The notes under the pieces: generated by a model
Databases searched by the model: none
Told to the model about the DNA's origin: nothing
Seen by the model: only the letters and a program-made list of their open reading frames with translations
Shown: positions 54,989 to 63,769 of the stretch, one piece after another
Layout of the letters: every line of letters begins with the position of its first letter
Position numbering within the stretch: position 1 is the first letter of the stretch
Program-made: the position numbers and the translations under genes
Source of the DNA: an uncultured Eubacteriales bacterium
GTDB lineage: Bacteria > Bacillota > Clostridia > Oscillospirales > Acutalibacteraceae
Length of the DNA: 64,000 nt
NCBI GenBank assembly: GCA_934486615.1
Contig: CAKSQO010000002.1
Location: forward strand, 130,887 to 194,886
Direction: 5' to 3'

Positions 54989-56722
54989 TTAAAGCTCCTC
55001 CTTGTCTACCTGAGAATAGTAAATTTCCTGATAGGTTTCGTTATTTTTGATAAGCTCGTTGTGCGTGCCGACGCCGCATATCCTGCCGTCGTCCATAACA
55101 ACTATCTTGTCGGCTTCCTTAACCGACGAAATGCGCTGCGCAATGATTATCTTGGTTGAGCCGGCAAGGTCGTTTGCGAACGCTTCCCTTATCTTTGCCT
55201 CGGTGGCGGTGTCGACCGCACTGGTCGAATCGTCGAGAATGAGTATCTTCGGGTGCTTGAGCAGTGCTCTGGCAATGCAAAGGCGCTGCTTCTGGCCGCC
55301 CGAGACGTTCGTGCCGCCCTGATCGAGCATGGTCTCGTAGCCGTCGGGGAAATTCTTTACGAACAAGTCGGCCTGCGCCTTGTCGGCGGCGGCGGAAATC
55401 TGCCCGTCGCTTGCTTCAAGGTCGCCCCAGCGCAGGTTGTCTGCGATCGTGCCCGAGAACAGCACGTTCTTCTGCAGCACCATGCCGATGCCCTCGCGCA
55501 GGTTGTAGAGGCTGTAATCCTTGACGTTGACTCCGTCGATGAGCACCTCGCCCGCGTCAGCATCGTACAGGCGCGGGATAAGCGACACGAGCGTAGTCTT
55601 GCCGCAGCCTGTTGAGCCGATTATGCCCACGGTCTCGCCCGGCTCGACGGTCAGGTTAATGTCGTCAAGCACCGCGTCGGAGCTGGTCTTATAGTATCTG
55701 AACGAGACGTTTTTGAACTCGACCTTGCCGTCTTTGACGGTCAGGTCCTTCTGCCGGGCGTTGTCGTCGTTTAAGTCAAGCGGCTCGTCGAGCACCTCGG
55801 TGATACGCCTTGCCGAGGCCATGGCGCGCGAGGACATCATAAACAGCATAGTGACCATAAGCAGCGACATAAGTATCTGGGTAACATAGGTGATGAAAGC
55901 CGAGAGGTTGCCGACCTCCATGCCCGCGTTCATAACAAGCCTGCTGCCGAACCACACGGCTCCGATTATCGTCGCGTACATGCACAGGCTCATAATAGGC
56001 TGCAGGAAGATCATTACCTTCATCGCGCCCATGCCCGTCTGCTTGAGGTCGCTGTTGGCGTCGGCAAACTTGTTGTTTTCAAAATCCTCGCGGACAAAAG
56101 ACTTTACCACGCGCACGTTGGTGATATTCTCCTGAACGGTGGAGTTCAGGCGGTCGATCTTGGTCTGCATACGCGTAAAGCGCGGGAAGCCCATCTTGGT
56201 TATGATGAATATCGCAACGAGCAGCACGGGAATGCTGACGAGGAATATCATCGAAAGCGTAGGCTCAAGCGAAATCGACATGACCAGCGCGCCTATCATC
56301 ATTCCCGGCGCGCGCAGTGCCATTCTGAGCACCATATTGACAAAGTTCTGCAGCTGCGTAACGTCGTTTGTAAGACGCGTAACGAGCGAGCCTGTCGAAA
56401 AACGGTCGATATTGGCAAATGAGAACGCCTGCACCTTTTTATAAACGTCGTCTCTTATATCGGCCGCAAAGTTGACCGAAGCCTTGGCTCCGAAATAGGC
56501 GCCGCCCACGCCGCCGAGCATCATGCAAAGTGCGGTAACGACCATTCCTATCATATAGCCTATGCTTGAGCCGACGGTCAGGCTGCCTGCGCTGTAGCTG
56601 TTGATTATCTGCGCCATAAAGAACGGCATGAATATTTCGCCGACGACCTCGACTATCATACAAAGCGGGCCTGTTATGAAGTATCTTAAATACGGTTTAA
56701 TATATTTTCCCCATCGCTTCAT
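54989..56722 (-). CDS. ABC exporter subunit with degenerate ATPase site
   Basis: A 577-residue half-exporter, partner of the previous gene. Six membrane helices lead to the ATPase with Walker A GSTGCGKTT, signature VSGGQKQRLCIARA and Walker B ILILDDSTSAVDTATE, where the catalytic glutamate is replaced by aspartate, and the H-loop is IIAQRISSV (His to Gln). These two changes are the mark of the non-catalytic site in heterodimeric exporters such as BmrCD or TM287/288. It starts just after the marR stop, so all three genes form one operon. Confidence 0.93.
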   Translation of the reverse strand: MKRWGKYIKPYLRYFITGPLCMIVEVVGEIFMPFFMAQIINSYSAGSLTVGSSIGYMIGMVVTALCMMLGGVGGAYFGAKASVNFAADIRDDVYKKVQAFSFANIDRFSTGSLVTRLTNDVTQLQNFVNMVLRMALRAPGMMIGALVMSISLEPTLSMIFLVSIPVLLVAIFIITKMGFPRFTRMQTKIDRLNSTVQENITNVRVVKSFVREDFENNKFADANSDLKQTGMGAMKVMIFLQPIMSLCMYATIIGAVWFGSRLVMNAGMEVGNLSAFITYVTQILMSLLMVTMLFMMSSRAMASARRITEVLDEPLDLNDDNARQKDLTVKDGKVEFKNVSFRYYKTSSDAVLDDINLTVEPGETVGIIGSTGCGKTTLVSLIPRLYDADAGEVLIDGVNVKDYSLYNLREGIGMVLQKNVLFSGTIADNLRWGDLEASDGQISAAADKAQADLFVKNFPDGYETMLDQGGTNVSGGQKQRLCIARALLKHPKILILDDSTSAVDTATEAKIREAFANDLAGSTKIIIAQRISSVKEADKIVVMDDGRICGVGTHNELIKNNETYQEIYYSQVDKEEL

Positions 56723-56728
56723 ATCCCG

Positions 56729-57214
56729 TCACCTTCCTTTCAATTCGCTCCCGCCGTCGAGCAAACGGTCGAGATTTGTTTGCATTTTTTCGAGTCCCGT
56801 AATCAGAAGTCCGAGCTCCTGCTCGGTAAAATTCTCGAACATTGCAAGATCCATACTTTCAAACCACTTGTGAGTGCGCGCGATGACTGCGTCGCCCTTT
56901 TCGGTTATCTCGATCTCGTTTGAGCGATTGTCCTGCAGGCAGACGGTGCGCTTGATGTAGCCGTCGGCCTCGAGCCGCTTCAGCTTGCCCGTCATTGCGG
57001 CGGGGCTGACCTCGAACAGCTTTGCCAGCTCGTGCTGCTTAAGCGGCATTTCAGAGTGATGCAGAGCCATAAGTATGTGGTGCTGACTGCGGCTTATGCC
57101 CGTTGAGACAATGAAGCGGTCGAACACCCTGTGGTGCGTGCGGTCGACGAGCTTGAAGCGATGTATCGCCTCATTCACCGTCGACGTGTTCGGAGTCTGC
57201 GTCACTTTTTTCAC
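56729..57214 (-). CDS. MarR-family transcriptional regulator
   Basis: A 161-residue MarR regulator that ends 6 bases before the exporter genes. The winged helix is HHSEMPLKQHELAKLFEVSP then AAMTGKLKRLEADGYIKRTV, followed by the wing DNRSNEIEITEKGDAV, all family hallmarks. It most likely represses the exporter until an inducer binds. A GTTAAC-AC-GTTAAC dyad sits immediately downstream of its promoter's -10 box. Confidence 0.92.
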   Translation of the reverse strand: MKKVTQTPNTSTVNEAIHRFKLVDRTHHRVFDRFIVSTGISRSQHHILMALHHSEMPLKQHELAKLFEVSPAAMTGKLKRLEADGYIKRTVCLQDNRSNEIEITEKGDAVIARTHKWFESMDLAMFENFTEQELGLLITGLEKMQTNLDRLLDGGSELKGR

Positions 57215-57243
57215 CTCCGTTCAGAATTGTTTACCTGTTTATT

Positions 57244-57257
57244 GTTAACACGTTAAC
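57244..57257 (-). promoter_or_regulatory. MarR-type operator
   Basis: GTTAAC, AC, GTTAAC, immediately downstream of the -10 box and ahead of the marR start, so suited to autorepression. Confidence 0.6.
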
Positions 57258-57258
57258 T

Positions 57259-57287
57259 ATTATATTTGCAAGGGCAGAATTTGTCAA
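57259..57287 (-). promoter_or_regulatory. Perfect consensus promoter of the marR-exporter operon
   Basis: Minus-strand TTGACA, 17-base spacer, TATAAT. Confidence 0.8.
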
Positions 57288-57324
57288 CAGATAAGTATGG
57301 CGATTTTATGAACTTTTTATGTAC

Positions 57325-57361
57325 AAAACCGCCCGTCCGACAAAACGGACAGGCGGTTTTT
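57325..57361. terminator. Terminator downstream of the DUF896 gene
   Basis: AAAACCGCC-C-GTCCG pairs with CGGAC-A-GGCGGTTTT around ACAAAA, with T runs both ways. Confidence 0.85.
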
Positions 57362-57373
57362 GCGCTGCTTGGT

Positions 57374-57577
57374 TTATTTCTTCGGCTTGAGCTTTTCCTT
57401 TGTTCCGTCGGGGCGGAGAATGTAGGTGTTGTCAAGCTGACCGAGGAGAGAAGCCTTCATACTGTCGATGTACTCGCGGCGAAGCGCTGAGCGCTCGGCA
57501 AGCTCCTCCTCGGAAAGCGGTCCGAGCTTAGCCTTTTCGGCAAGCTCGTTTATGCGGTCGATTTTTTTCTGATCCAT
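57374..57577 (-). CDS. DUF896 (YnzC-like) family protein
   Basis: A 67-residue helical protein: MDQKKIDRINELAEKAKLGP then LSEEELAERSALRREYIDS and KASLLGQLDNTYILRPDG. This is the full-length layout of the DUF896/YnzC family, a short helical hairpin seen near DNA-damage genes in Bacillus. It begins 17 bases after sbcC and is probably co-transcribed with sbcDC, which fits a DNA-repair association, although its role is not established. Confidence 0.88.
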   Translation of the reverse strand: MDQKKIDRINELAEKAKLGPLSEEELAERSALRREYIDSMKASLLGQLDNTYILRPDGTKEKLKPKK

Positions 57578-57594
57578 ATATACTCCCTTATCGT

Positions 57595-60366
57595 CTATGC
57601 TTCAATTCTGACACTGCTGCCGCCCGAGCGCTCCTTGGTCACTATGACCTGCGCGTCAATGCAGCGCTTCAGCTCATCGACGTGCGAGATTATGCCTATC
57701 AGCCTGTCGCCGGAGGACAGCTCCCTGAGCACCGAAAGCGCCTGCTCGAGCGTGTCGCCGTCGAGCGAGCCGAAGCCCTCGTCGATGAACATTGTGTCGA
57801 GCTGTATGCCGCCCGCGGTGGCTTGGACCACGTCGCTCAGCCCCAGCGCGAGCGAGAGCGAGGCCATAAACGACTCGCCGCCCGACAGCGAGCGGACGCT
57901 GCGCGTGCTGCCGTTGTAATGGTCGATGACATTTAAGTCAAGCCCTGTGCGGCTGCGCAGGTTTTCAGCCTCGGCGGCGCGGGTCAGCTCGTACTGCCCG
58001 CCGCTCATGACGAGCAGGCGGCGGTTCGCGGCGGCGGTCACGCGGTCGAAGTAGCTTATCTGCACATAAGTCTCAAGCTGCAGCCGCTCCTTGCCCGACA
58101 GGTTGCCGTTGGCGGTGCGGTTGAGCGCGTCGATCCACCCGAAGCGCTCGTCAAGCGCGTCGAGCCGCTTTTTAAGCCCGATGATGTTTGCAAGCACGTT
58201 TTTGTTGACCGAAAGCCGCTCGCGCACGGTGTTTGCGTGCCTTATCAGCTCCGCCCGCTCGCCTTCAAGCGCATCAAGGCGGAGCTTCAGCAAAGCTGTA
58301 TCGCTCGGCGCGCTTTCTTTTATAAGCGTTTCGTCGGCGGCGATGGCGGCTTTAAGGTCGCGCACCTTTTTGTCGCAGCCGTCAAGGTTGTGCTTTGCGG
58401 TGTCGAGCGCCTTTTTCATATTATCAAGCTGCTCGCTCAGGCGGGCAATTTTCGCATTGGCGGCGGCAGCATTCGGAAATTCGAGCTTTTTCTCGGCCTC
58501 CGCATAGCGCGCGCGCAGCTGGTCGCGCCGCTCGGTAAGAGCCGCCTTGCGCGCGTTCAGCTCGCTCAGCTGCCGACGGCGCTTATCGCAGTCGGCGCGG
58601 TCGGCCGGCAGGCTCGCTTCAAGCGTCTGCTTGCGCTTTAGCTCGCCGTCAAGCTCCGCTATGCGCCTGTTCAGGCGCTCGACGGTCGCCTTCAGTTCGC
58701 TGCCCGCAGCGGTCACGGCTGCGGCGAGGTCGCCGTCGGGAGCGTCGGGCAGCAGCTCGGCTTTAAGCTGAGAAAGCTGCTGCTTCAGGCGGTCAAGCTC
58801 GCCCTTGAGCCGACCCGCTTCGGTCGACAGGCTCGCAGCTTCGCTTTGCAGCTTGCTGCGCTCGCCCTTTGCGACCTCAAGCTGCGCCTGGGTCGGCGCG
58901 TCGAGTGCGGCGTGAGCGGGCTGCGGGTGGCTTCGCGAGCCGCACACGGGGCACGGCTCGCCGTCGGTCAAGCGCGACGCGAGCACCCCCGCCTGCGCAT
59001 CGAGAAAGGCGCGCTCGAGCGAGTCGCACTCGCCGCACTTGAGCGCGTATTTGTCGGCACACGCCTTGTACTCGGCGGTCGCACGGGCGCAGTCCGCCTC
59101 GGCGGCAAGGCAGCTTTTGTTCAGCCTGAACAGCGTGCCCAGACGCGCTTTACGCTCGTCCGCACGCTCGGCTTCGCGCTCGGCGGCGGCCTTGTCGGCA
59201 TCGACGGTTTTAAGGTCGGCGAGCGCCTTTTCGTCGGCGGCTATCTTAGCCGCAAGCGCGTCGGTCGCAGCGGTAAGAGTGCCTATCTCCGCTTCGGTGC
59301 GTTTAATCTCGTCTGAGTGCGCGACGCCCTCGGCTTTCAGTTTTTCAAGCGAGTCGTAATCGCCGAGCTTTTCTTTAAGCGCAGCCGCTTTTACGCCGAG
59401 CGAGTCGCGCTCGGCGCTCTTTGCCTGCTCTGATAAATAGGCTTCGTTTGCTTGGGTGAGAGCCGCTTCGCTCTCGGTCAGCTGCAGCCCGTTCAGCCTT
59501 ATGCGCTCGGCTGCCGAGGCGACGGCGGTAGCGCGGGTCAGCTCGTCCTTGACCGAGTCCAGCTGCTTTGCAAGCCCGCGCTCGGTCTCCCCCGCTGCGG
59601 CGAGCGCGCCCTCGTCGGCGGCGTTCATACGCTGTGCAAGCGGTATAGCGTCAGCCAGCACCTGCGCGTTCGCGCCGAGTGCTACCGCTTCAAGCTCGCC
59701 TGAAAACTCGCTTTCGGGCTCGGCTTTCAGGTCGGCGAGGTACTTAACCGCCGTCGAGGACAGGCGGTCGCGCTCGACCGACATATCGCGCGAGCGGCGC
59801 ATCAGCTTGTCCTGCAGCACGCGGTAGATGTCGGTGTCAAATATCTTGCGGAAGATCTCCGTTCTCTCTTTTGTTTCGGCAAAAAGCAGCTTTCTGAAAT
59901 CGCCCTGCGCGAGCATCGCAATGCGCAAAAACTGCTTGTCGTCAAGGCCGATAAGCTCCGTCACGGCGGCGGTGACCTTGTCAAAGCCGCTTATAACGCA
60001 GCCGTCGGGGAAGTGCAGCTCGGCGTCGGCTTTTTCGACAGTCATGCCGTCGCCGCGCGCCTTCGGGCGCTCATACTCGGGGTGGCGCTCGATAAAATAC
60101 TCCTCGCCGCGGTACTCAAAGCTCATCTTTACATACGTCGGTGTCGCGGGGTCGGCGTAGCGGCTGCGGAACATCTGCCGCTTGCGCATTTCGCCGCTTG
60201 CAGTGCCGTAGAGGGCGAAGCATATCGCGTCGAATATGGTGGTCTTGCCCGCGCCCGTGTCGCCCGTTATGAGGTAAACTCCGCTTTTGCCGAGCTTTTC
60301 AAGCGGTATCTCGGTCACGCCCGCGTAGGGGCCGAAGGCCGAGACGGTCATATGCAGCGGTCTCAC
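57595..60366 (-). CDS. sbcC: Exonuclease SbcC (Rad50-like)
   Basis: A 923-residue ATPase subunit of the SbcCD nuclease that opens hairpins and protein-blocked ends. The N-terminal ATPase half has GDTGAGKTTIFDAICFALYG. Two long coiled-coil arms follow, meeting at a zinc hook PCPVCGSRSHPQP (C-x-x-C). The C-terminal half has the signature LSGGESFMASLSLALGLSD and Walker B MFIDEGFGSLD. The start GTG 60366 overlaps the sbcD stop (GTGA), ensuring coupled synthesis. It is shorter than the E. coli protein but complete. Confidence 0.96.
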   Translation of the reverse strand: MRPLHMTVSAFGPYAGVTEIPLEKLGKSGVYLITGDTGAGKTTIFDAICFALYGTASGEMRKRQMFRSRYADPATPTYVKMSFEYRGEEYFIERHPEYERPKARGDGMTVEKADAELHFPDGCVISGFDKVTAAVTELIGLDDKQFLRIAMLAQGDFRKLLFAETKERTEIFRKIFDTDIYRVLQDKLMRRSRDMSVERDRLSSTAVKYLADLKAEPESEFSGELEAVALGANAQVLADAIPLAQRMNAADEGALAAAGETERGLAKQLDSVKDELTRATAVASAAERIRLNGLQLTESEAALTQANEAYLSEQAKSAERDSLGVKAAALKEKLGDYDSLEKLKAEGVAHSDEIKRTEAEIGTLTAATDALAAKIAADEKALADLKTVDADKAAAEREAERADERKARLGTLFRLNKSCLAAEADCARATAEYKACADKYALKCGECDSLERAFLDAQAGVLASRLTDGEPCPVCGSRSHPQPAHAALDAPTQAQLEVAKGERSKLQSEAASLSTEAGRLKGELDRLKQQLSQLKAELLPDAPDGDLAAAVTAAGSELKATVERLNRRIAELDGELKRKQTLEASLPADRADCDKRRRQLSELNARKAALTERRDQLRARYAEAEKKLEFPNAAAANAKIARLSEQLDNMKKALDTAKHNLDGCDKKVRDLKAAIAADETLIKESAPSDTALLKLRLDALEGERAELIRHANTVRERLSVNKNVLANIIGLKKRLDALDERFGWIDALNRTANGNLSGKERLQLETYVQISYFDRVTAAANRRLLVMSGGQYELTRAAEAENLRSRTGLDLNVIDHYNGSTRSVRSLSGGESFMASLSLALGLSDVVQATAGGIQLDTMFIDEGFGSLDGDTLEQALSVLRELSSGDRLIGIISHVDELKRCIDAQVIVTKERSGGSSVRIEA

Positions 60367-61496
60367 AGTTCGGCACCACCTTCCTCAAGCAGCTGCCGCA
60401 CAAGGTCAAGCTGCTGCGCGCTCATTTCGGCGTTATTCTGCTTAAAATAGAACTCGCCGAACAGATCGAGCGGGCTTTTGTCCTCGTCTGAGCAGCCGTC
60501 GGCCACGCTTTGCGAGGCGCGGGTGCGGCGGTTGTCGTACTCAAGCTGCATCAAATTGGGGTACACCGTGCGCAGTCGGCCGACCGCGTCGACGATGTCC
60601 TCCTCGTCGGTGAGGGTGATGTGCACATAGTCGTCGCGCGGCACGCACGGCTCAAAGTCGGGCGCTGTGACCTGCTCAAAGCTGCCCTTTAAGCGGCGCA
60701 GCCTGTGCAGCGGCTCAAGCGGCAGCAGCTTTATGCGCGCATCGCCTTTTTCTTTAAGCTCGACGCAGGTAACGGTCAGCTCGCGCCCGCACTCGTTGAA
60801 CGAGTATTCGAGCGGAGCGCCGCAAAAGCGCACCTCGGCGCGCCCAACAGAAGCGACGGTATGAATGTGCCCGAGGGCGACGTAATCGAAGCCGTCGAAG
60901 ATGTCAAAATCGACGTTGTCAAGCCCGCCGATTGAGATTTCGTCGGCGTGGGTGCTCGTCGTGTTGGTAACGTTCTGGTGGCACAGCAGCACGTTGCGCT
61001 TTGAGAAGTCGACGTTCGCTTGGGCGATTACCTCGCGCACGGCGGAGCTGTAGTCGGTTATCGGCGCGTCGGGATAAAAGCGGCGCACGTTGACGGGCTT
61101 CAAAAACGGCATAAGCCAAAAGCGCACCTCGCCGAAATCATCGGGCAAATCAACATAGGCGAGCCCACCGTCATAGACGGGCGAGACGTAGACTCCGCTG
61201 CGGCTGAGCAGTCGCGCGCCGAACGCGATGCGCTCGGGCGAGTCGTGGTTGCCGCTGATGACGATAGCCGCGACGCTCCTGTCCGACAGCGCGGTCAGAA
61301 AGTCGTCGAACACCCGCACGGCCTCGGCGGGCGGCACGGGCTTGTCGTACACGTCGCCGCAGATGAGCACCGCGTCGGGCTTCTCGCTGTCGACAAGGCC
61401 GAGAATCCTGCCCAAAATATACTGCTGATCGTCAATAAGCGGTATCTCGTTAAGCCGCTTGCCGATGTGCAGGTCGGAAATGTGAAAGAATTTCAA
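60363..61496 (-). CDS. sbcD: Exonuclease SbcD (Mre11-like)
   Basis: A 377-residue nuclease subunit with the phosphoesterase motifs: FFHISDLHIGKRL, CGDVYDKPVP, VISGNHDSPERIAFGA, LLCHQNVT and ALGHIHTVA. It pairs with SbcC in the ATP-dependent processing of double-strand ends. TTG 61496 is selected because GGAG lies eight bases upstream; the alternative GTG nine bases earlier falls inside that ribosome site. A promoter lies at 61540-61568. Confidence 0.95.
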   Translation of the reverse strand: MKFFHISDLHIGKRLNEIPLIDDQQYILGRILGLVDSEKPDAVLICGDVYDKPVPPAEAVRVFDDFLTALSDRSVAAIVISGNHDSPERIAFGARLLSRSGVYVSPVYDGGLAYVDLPDDFGEVRFWLMPFLKPVNVRRFYPDAPITDYSSAVREVIAQANVDFSKRNVLLCHQNVTNTTSTHADEISIGGLDNVDFDIFDGFDYVALGHIHTVASVGRAEVRFCGAPLEYSFNECGRELTVTCVELKEKGDARIKLLPLEPLHRLRRLKGSFEQVTAPDFEPCVPRDDYVHITLTDEEDIVDAVGRLRTVYPNLMQLEYDNRRTRASQSVADGCSDEDKSPLDLFGEFYFKQNNAEMSAQQLDLVRQLLEEGGAEL

Positions 61497-61539
61497 CAGA
61501 TTCACTCCAAATAAATGTGCATTTTTCGGAATATATTAT

Positions 61540-61568
61540 ATTTTATCACATTCGCTCCGCTTTCACAA
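61540..61568 (-). promoter_or_regulatory. sbcD: Promoter of the sbcDC operon
   Basis: Minus-strand TTGTGA, 17-base spacer, TAAAAT. Confidence 0.55.
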
Positions 61569-61582
61569 GCAGCACACTGAAA

Positions 61583-61615
61583 AAAGCTCCGCTTAGGACA
61601 CCTAAGCGGAGCTTT
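61583..61615 (-). terminator. Terminator of groESL
   Basis: AAAGCTCCGCTTAGG pairs perfectly (15 bp) with CCTAAGCGGAGCTTT around a 3-base loop, then T6 on the minus strand. Confidence 0.92.
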
Positions 61616-61650
61616 CATCATTATTGCATATCGCGGTTTAAGCGGACTTA

Positions 61651-63297
61651 TCAGTACATTCCGCCCATACCGCCGCCCATGCCTGCGGCGGCAGCGCCTG
61701 CGGCTGCGGCAGCCTTGTCGTCCTTATTCTCGGCGACGAGGGACTCGGTCGTCAGAATCATCGAAGCGACGCTTGCAGCGTTCTGCAGAGCCGAACGGGT
61801 AACCTTTGCAGGGTCGACAATGCCCGCCTCGAGCATATCGGTGTAGACCTCGTTGTACGCGTCAAAGCCGTAGTTGACCTTGCCGCTATGCATGATCTTA
61901 TCCACGATTATGCTGCCCTCGATGCCCGCGTTTGCGGCGATCTGGCGCATCGGCTCCTCCAGAGCCTTGAGCACGATCTTAACGCCCGTGCGCTCGTCGC
62001 CCTCGACGGTGTCGACAACCCCGGCAACAGCGGAAGCGGCGTTGATGAGCGCGACTCCGCCGCCTGCGACGATGCCTTCCTCAACGGCGGCCTTGGTCGA
62101 AGCGAGAGCGTCCTCGATACGCAGCTTCTTCTCTTTCATCTCAATCTCGGTTGCAGCGCCGACCTTGATGACGGCTACGCCGCCTGCGAGCTTGGCAAGG
62201 CGCTCCTGCAGCTTCTCGCGGTCGAAATCGGAAGTGGTGGTCTCGATCTGAGCGCGAATCTGAGCGACGCGCGCGGCGATCTGATCCTTCTGTCCTGCGC
62301 CGTCGACGATGATGGTGTTCTCCTTGGTGACCTTGACCTGACGGGCGCGGCCGAGCTGAGCGATCTGGGTGTCCTTAAGCTCAAGGCCCAGCTCCTCGGT
62401 GATGACCTCGCCGCCGGTCAGAACGGCGATGTCGCGGAGCATTTCCTTGCGGCGGTCGCCGAAGCCCGGAGCCTTGACGGCAACACAGGTGAACGTGCCG
62501 CGCAGCTTGTTGAGGATAAGGGTGGTCAGAGCCTCGCCCTCGACGTCCTCGGCGATGATGAGCAGCTTCTTGCCCGCCTGGACGATCTGCTCAAGCAGCG
62601 GCAGCAGGTCCTGAATGTTGCTTATCTTCTTATCGGTGATGAGAATGTAGGCGTCGTCAAGCACGGCCTCCATCTTATCGGTATCGGTGCTCATATAAGG
62701 AGTGATGTAGCCGCGGTCGAACATCATGCCCTCGACGACCTCGGAGTAGGTCTCGGCGGTCTTGGACTCCTCAACGGTAATAACGCCGTCGGCGCTGACT
62801 TTTTCCATAGCCTCGGCAATAAGGTTGCCGATGAACTCGTCGCCCGCAGAAATGGTGGCGACGCGCGCGATGTCCTTGGAGCCGTCAACGGTCTTGGAAT
62901 TCTTGCCGATAGCCTCAACGGCGGTGTCTACAGCCTTCTTTATGCCCTTGCGCACGACCATCGGGTTAGCGCCCGCGGCGATGTTCTTCATGCCCTCGCG
63001 GATAAGCGCCTGAGCGAGCACGGTGGCGGTGGTGGTGCCGTCGCCCGCGATGTCGTTGGTCTTGGTAGCGACCTCCTTGACCATCTGAGCGCCCATATTC
63101 TCAAAAGGATCGGTCAGCTCGACGTCCTTGGCGATGGTCACGCCGTCGTTGGTGATGAGCGGAGCACCGAAGCTGCGGTCGAGCACGACGTTGCGGCCTT
63201 TCGGTCCGAGAGTTACCTTAACGGTGTTTGCGAGCTTATCAACGCCCGCCAGAAGAGCCTTGCGCGCTTCTTCTCCGTAAATAATATCCTTAGCCAT
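61651..63297 (-). CDS. groL: Chaperonin GroEL
   Basis: A 548-residue Hsp60 chaperonin of standard length that folds proteins in the central cavity closed by GroES. It begins AKDIIYGEEARKALLAGVDK and includes the ATP-binding VTLGPKGRNVVLDRSFG and AGDGTTTATVLAQALI, the apical-domain stretch and the C-terminal GMGGGMGGMY tail. It starts 31 bases after groES, in the CIRCE-controlled operon. Confidence 0.98.
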   Translation of the reverse strand: MAKDIIYGEEARKALLAGVDKLANTVKVTLGPKGRNVVLDRSFGAPLITNDGVTIAKDVELTDPFENMGAQMVKEVATKTNDIAGDGTTTATVLAQALIREGMKNIAAGANPMVVRKGIKKAVDTAVEAIGKNSKTVDGSKDIARVATISAGDEFIGNLIAEAMEKVSADGVITVEESKTAETYSEVVEGMMFDRGYITPYMSTDTDKMEAVLDDAYILITDKKISNIQDLLPLLEQIVQAGKKLLIIAEDVEGEALTTLILNKLRGTFTCVAVKAPGFGDRRKEMLRDIAVLTGGEVITEELGLELKDTQIAQLGRARQVKVTKENTIIVDGAGQKDQIAARVAQIRAQIETTTSDFDREKLQERLAKLAGGVAVIKVGAATEIEMKEKKLRIEDALASTKAAVEEGIVAGGGVALINAASAVAGVVDTVEGDERTGVKIVLKALEEPMRQIAANAGIEGSIIVDKIMHSGKVNYGFDAYNEVYTDMLEAGIVDPAKVTRSALQNAASVASMILTTESLVAENKDDKAAAAAGAAAAGMGGGMGGMY

Positions 63298-63328
63298 AAA
63301 TGATTATCTCCTTTTCAAAAAGCGTTGA

Positions 63329-63613
63329 TTATTCTACGACAGCGAGAATGTCGGACTGGCGGACGATGGTATACTCGACTCCGTCGAGCTTGACCTCGGT
63401 GCCCGAATACTTCGACATGATGACCTTGTCGCCGACGTTTAAGTACATCTTGACTTCCTTACCGTCGACAACGCCGCCCGGGCCTACCGCGACAACTTCG
63501 GCTATCTGCGGCTTTTCCTGTGCGGCGGCGGCGAGAATGATGCCGCCCTTGGTGGTCTCCTCGGCCTCGACCATCTTTACGACGACGCGGTCGGTCAAAG
63601 GTTTGATTGTCAT
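63329..63613 (-). CDS. groS: Co-chaperonin GroES
   Basis: A 94-residue lid protein of the GroEL chamber. It begins MTIKPLTDRVVVKMVEAEET and shows TKGGIILAAAAQEKPQIAEV (mobile loop) and GDKVIMSKYSGTEVKLDG. First gene of the groESL operon, with a TCAGGAGG-type ribosome site and the CIRCE element upstream. Confidence 0.98.
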   Translation of the reverse strand: MTIKPLTDRVVVKMVEAEETTKGGIILAAAAQEKPQIAEVVAVGPGGVVDGKEVKMYLNVGDKVIMSKYSGTEVKLDGVEYTIVRQSDILAVVE

Positions 63614-63651
63614 ATTAAATTCCTCCTGTCAGAAACTGTAACAAAATAATT

Positions 63652-63678
63652 TTAGCACTCTATGACCCCGAGTGCTAA
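63652..63678 (-). promoter_or_regulatory. CIRCE element (HrcA operator)
   Basis: TTAGCACTC, nine bases, GAGTGCTAA: an exact match to the HrcA operator, placing groESL under heat-shock repression by HrcA. Confidence 0.97.
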
Positions 63679-63682
63679 TTCT

Positions 63683-63710
63683 ATTTTATACCATATTTCA
63701 AAAAAATCAA
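63683..63710 (-). promoter_or_regulatory. groS: Promoter of groESL
   Basis: Minus-strand TTGATT, 16-base spacer, TAAAAT, with the CIRCE element directly downstream. Confidence 0.6.
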
Positions 63711-63769
63711 GGGGTTTTTGAAAAAAACTTAAATTTTTGTTTCGACACTTTCCGCGTTCCGTGTGAAAA

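Noticed and set aside
61888..63303. Long open frame (471 codons) on the plus strand antisense to groEL
   Set aside because: It is the mirror of a highly conserved gene in GC-rich DNA, rich in Leu/Asp/Gly/Val repeats, with no recognisable motif or ribosome site.
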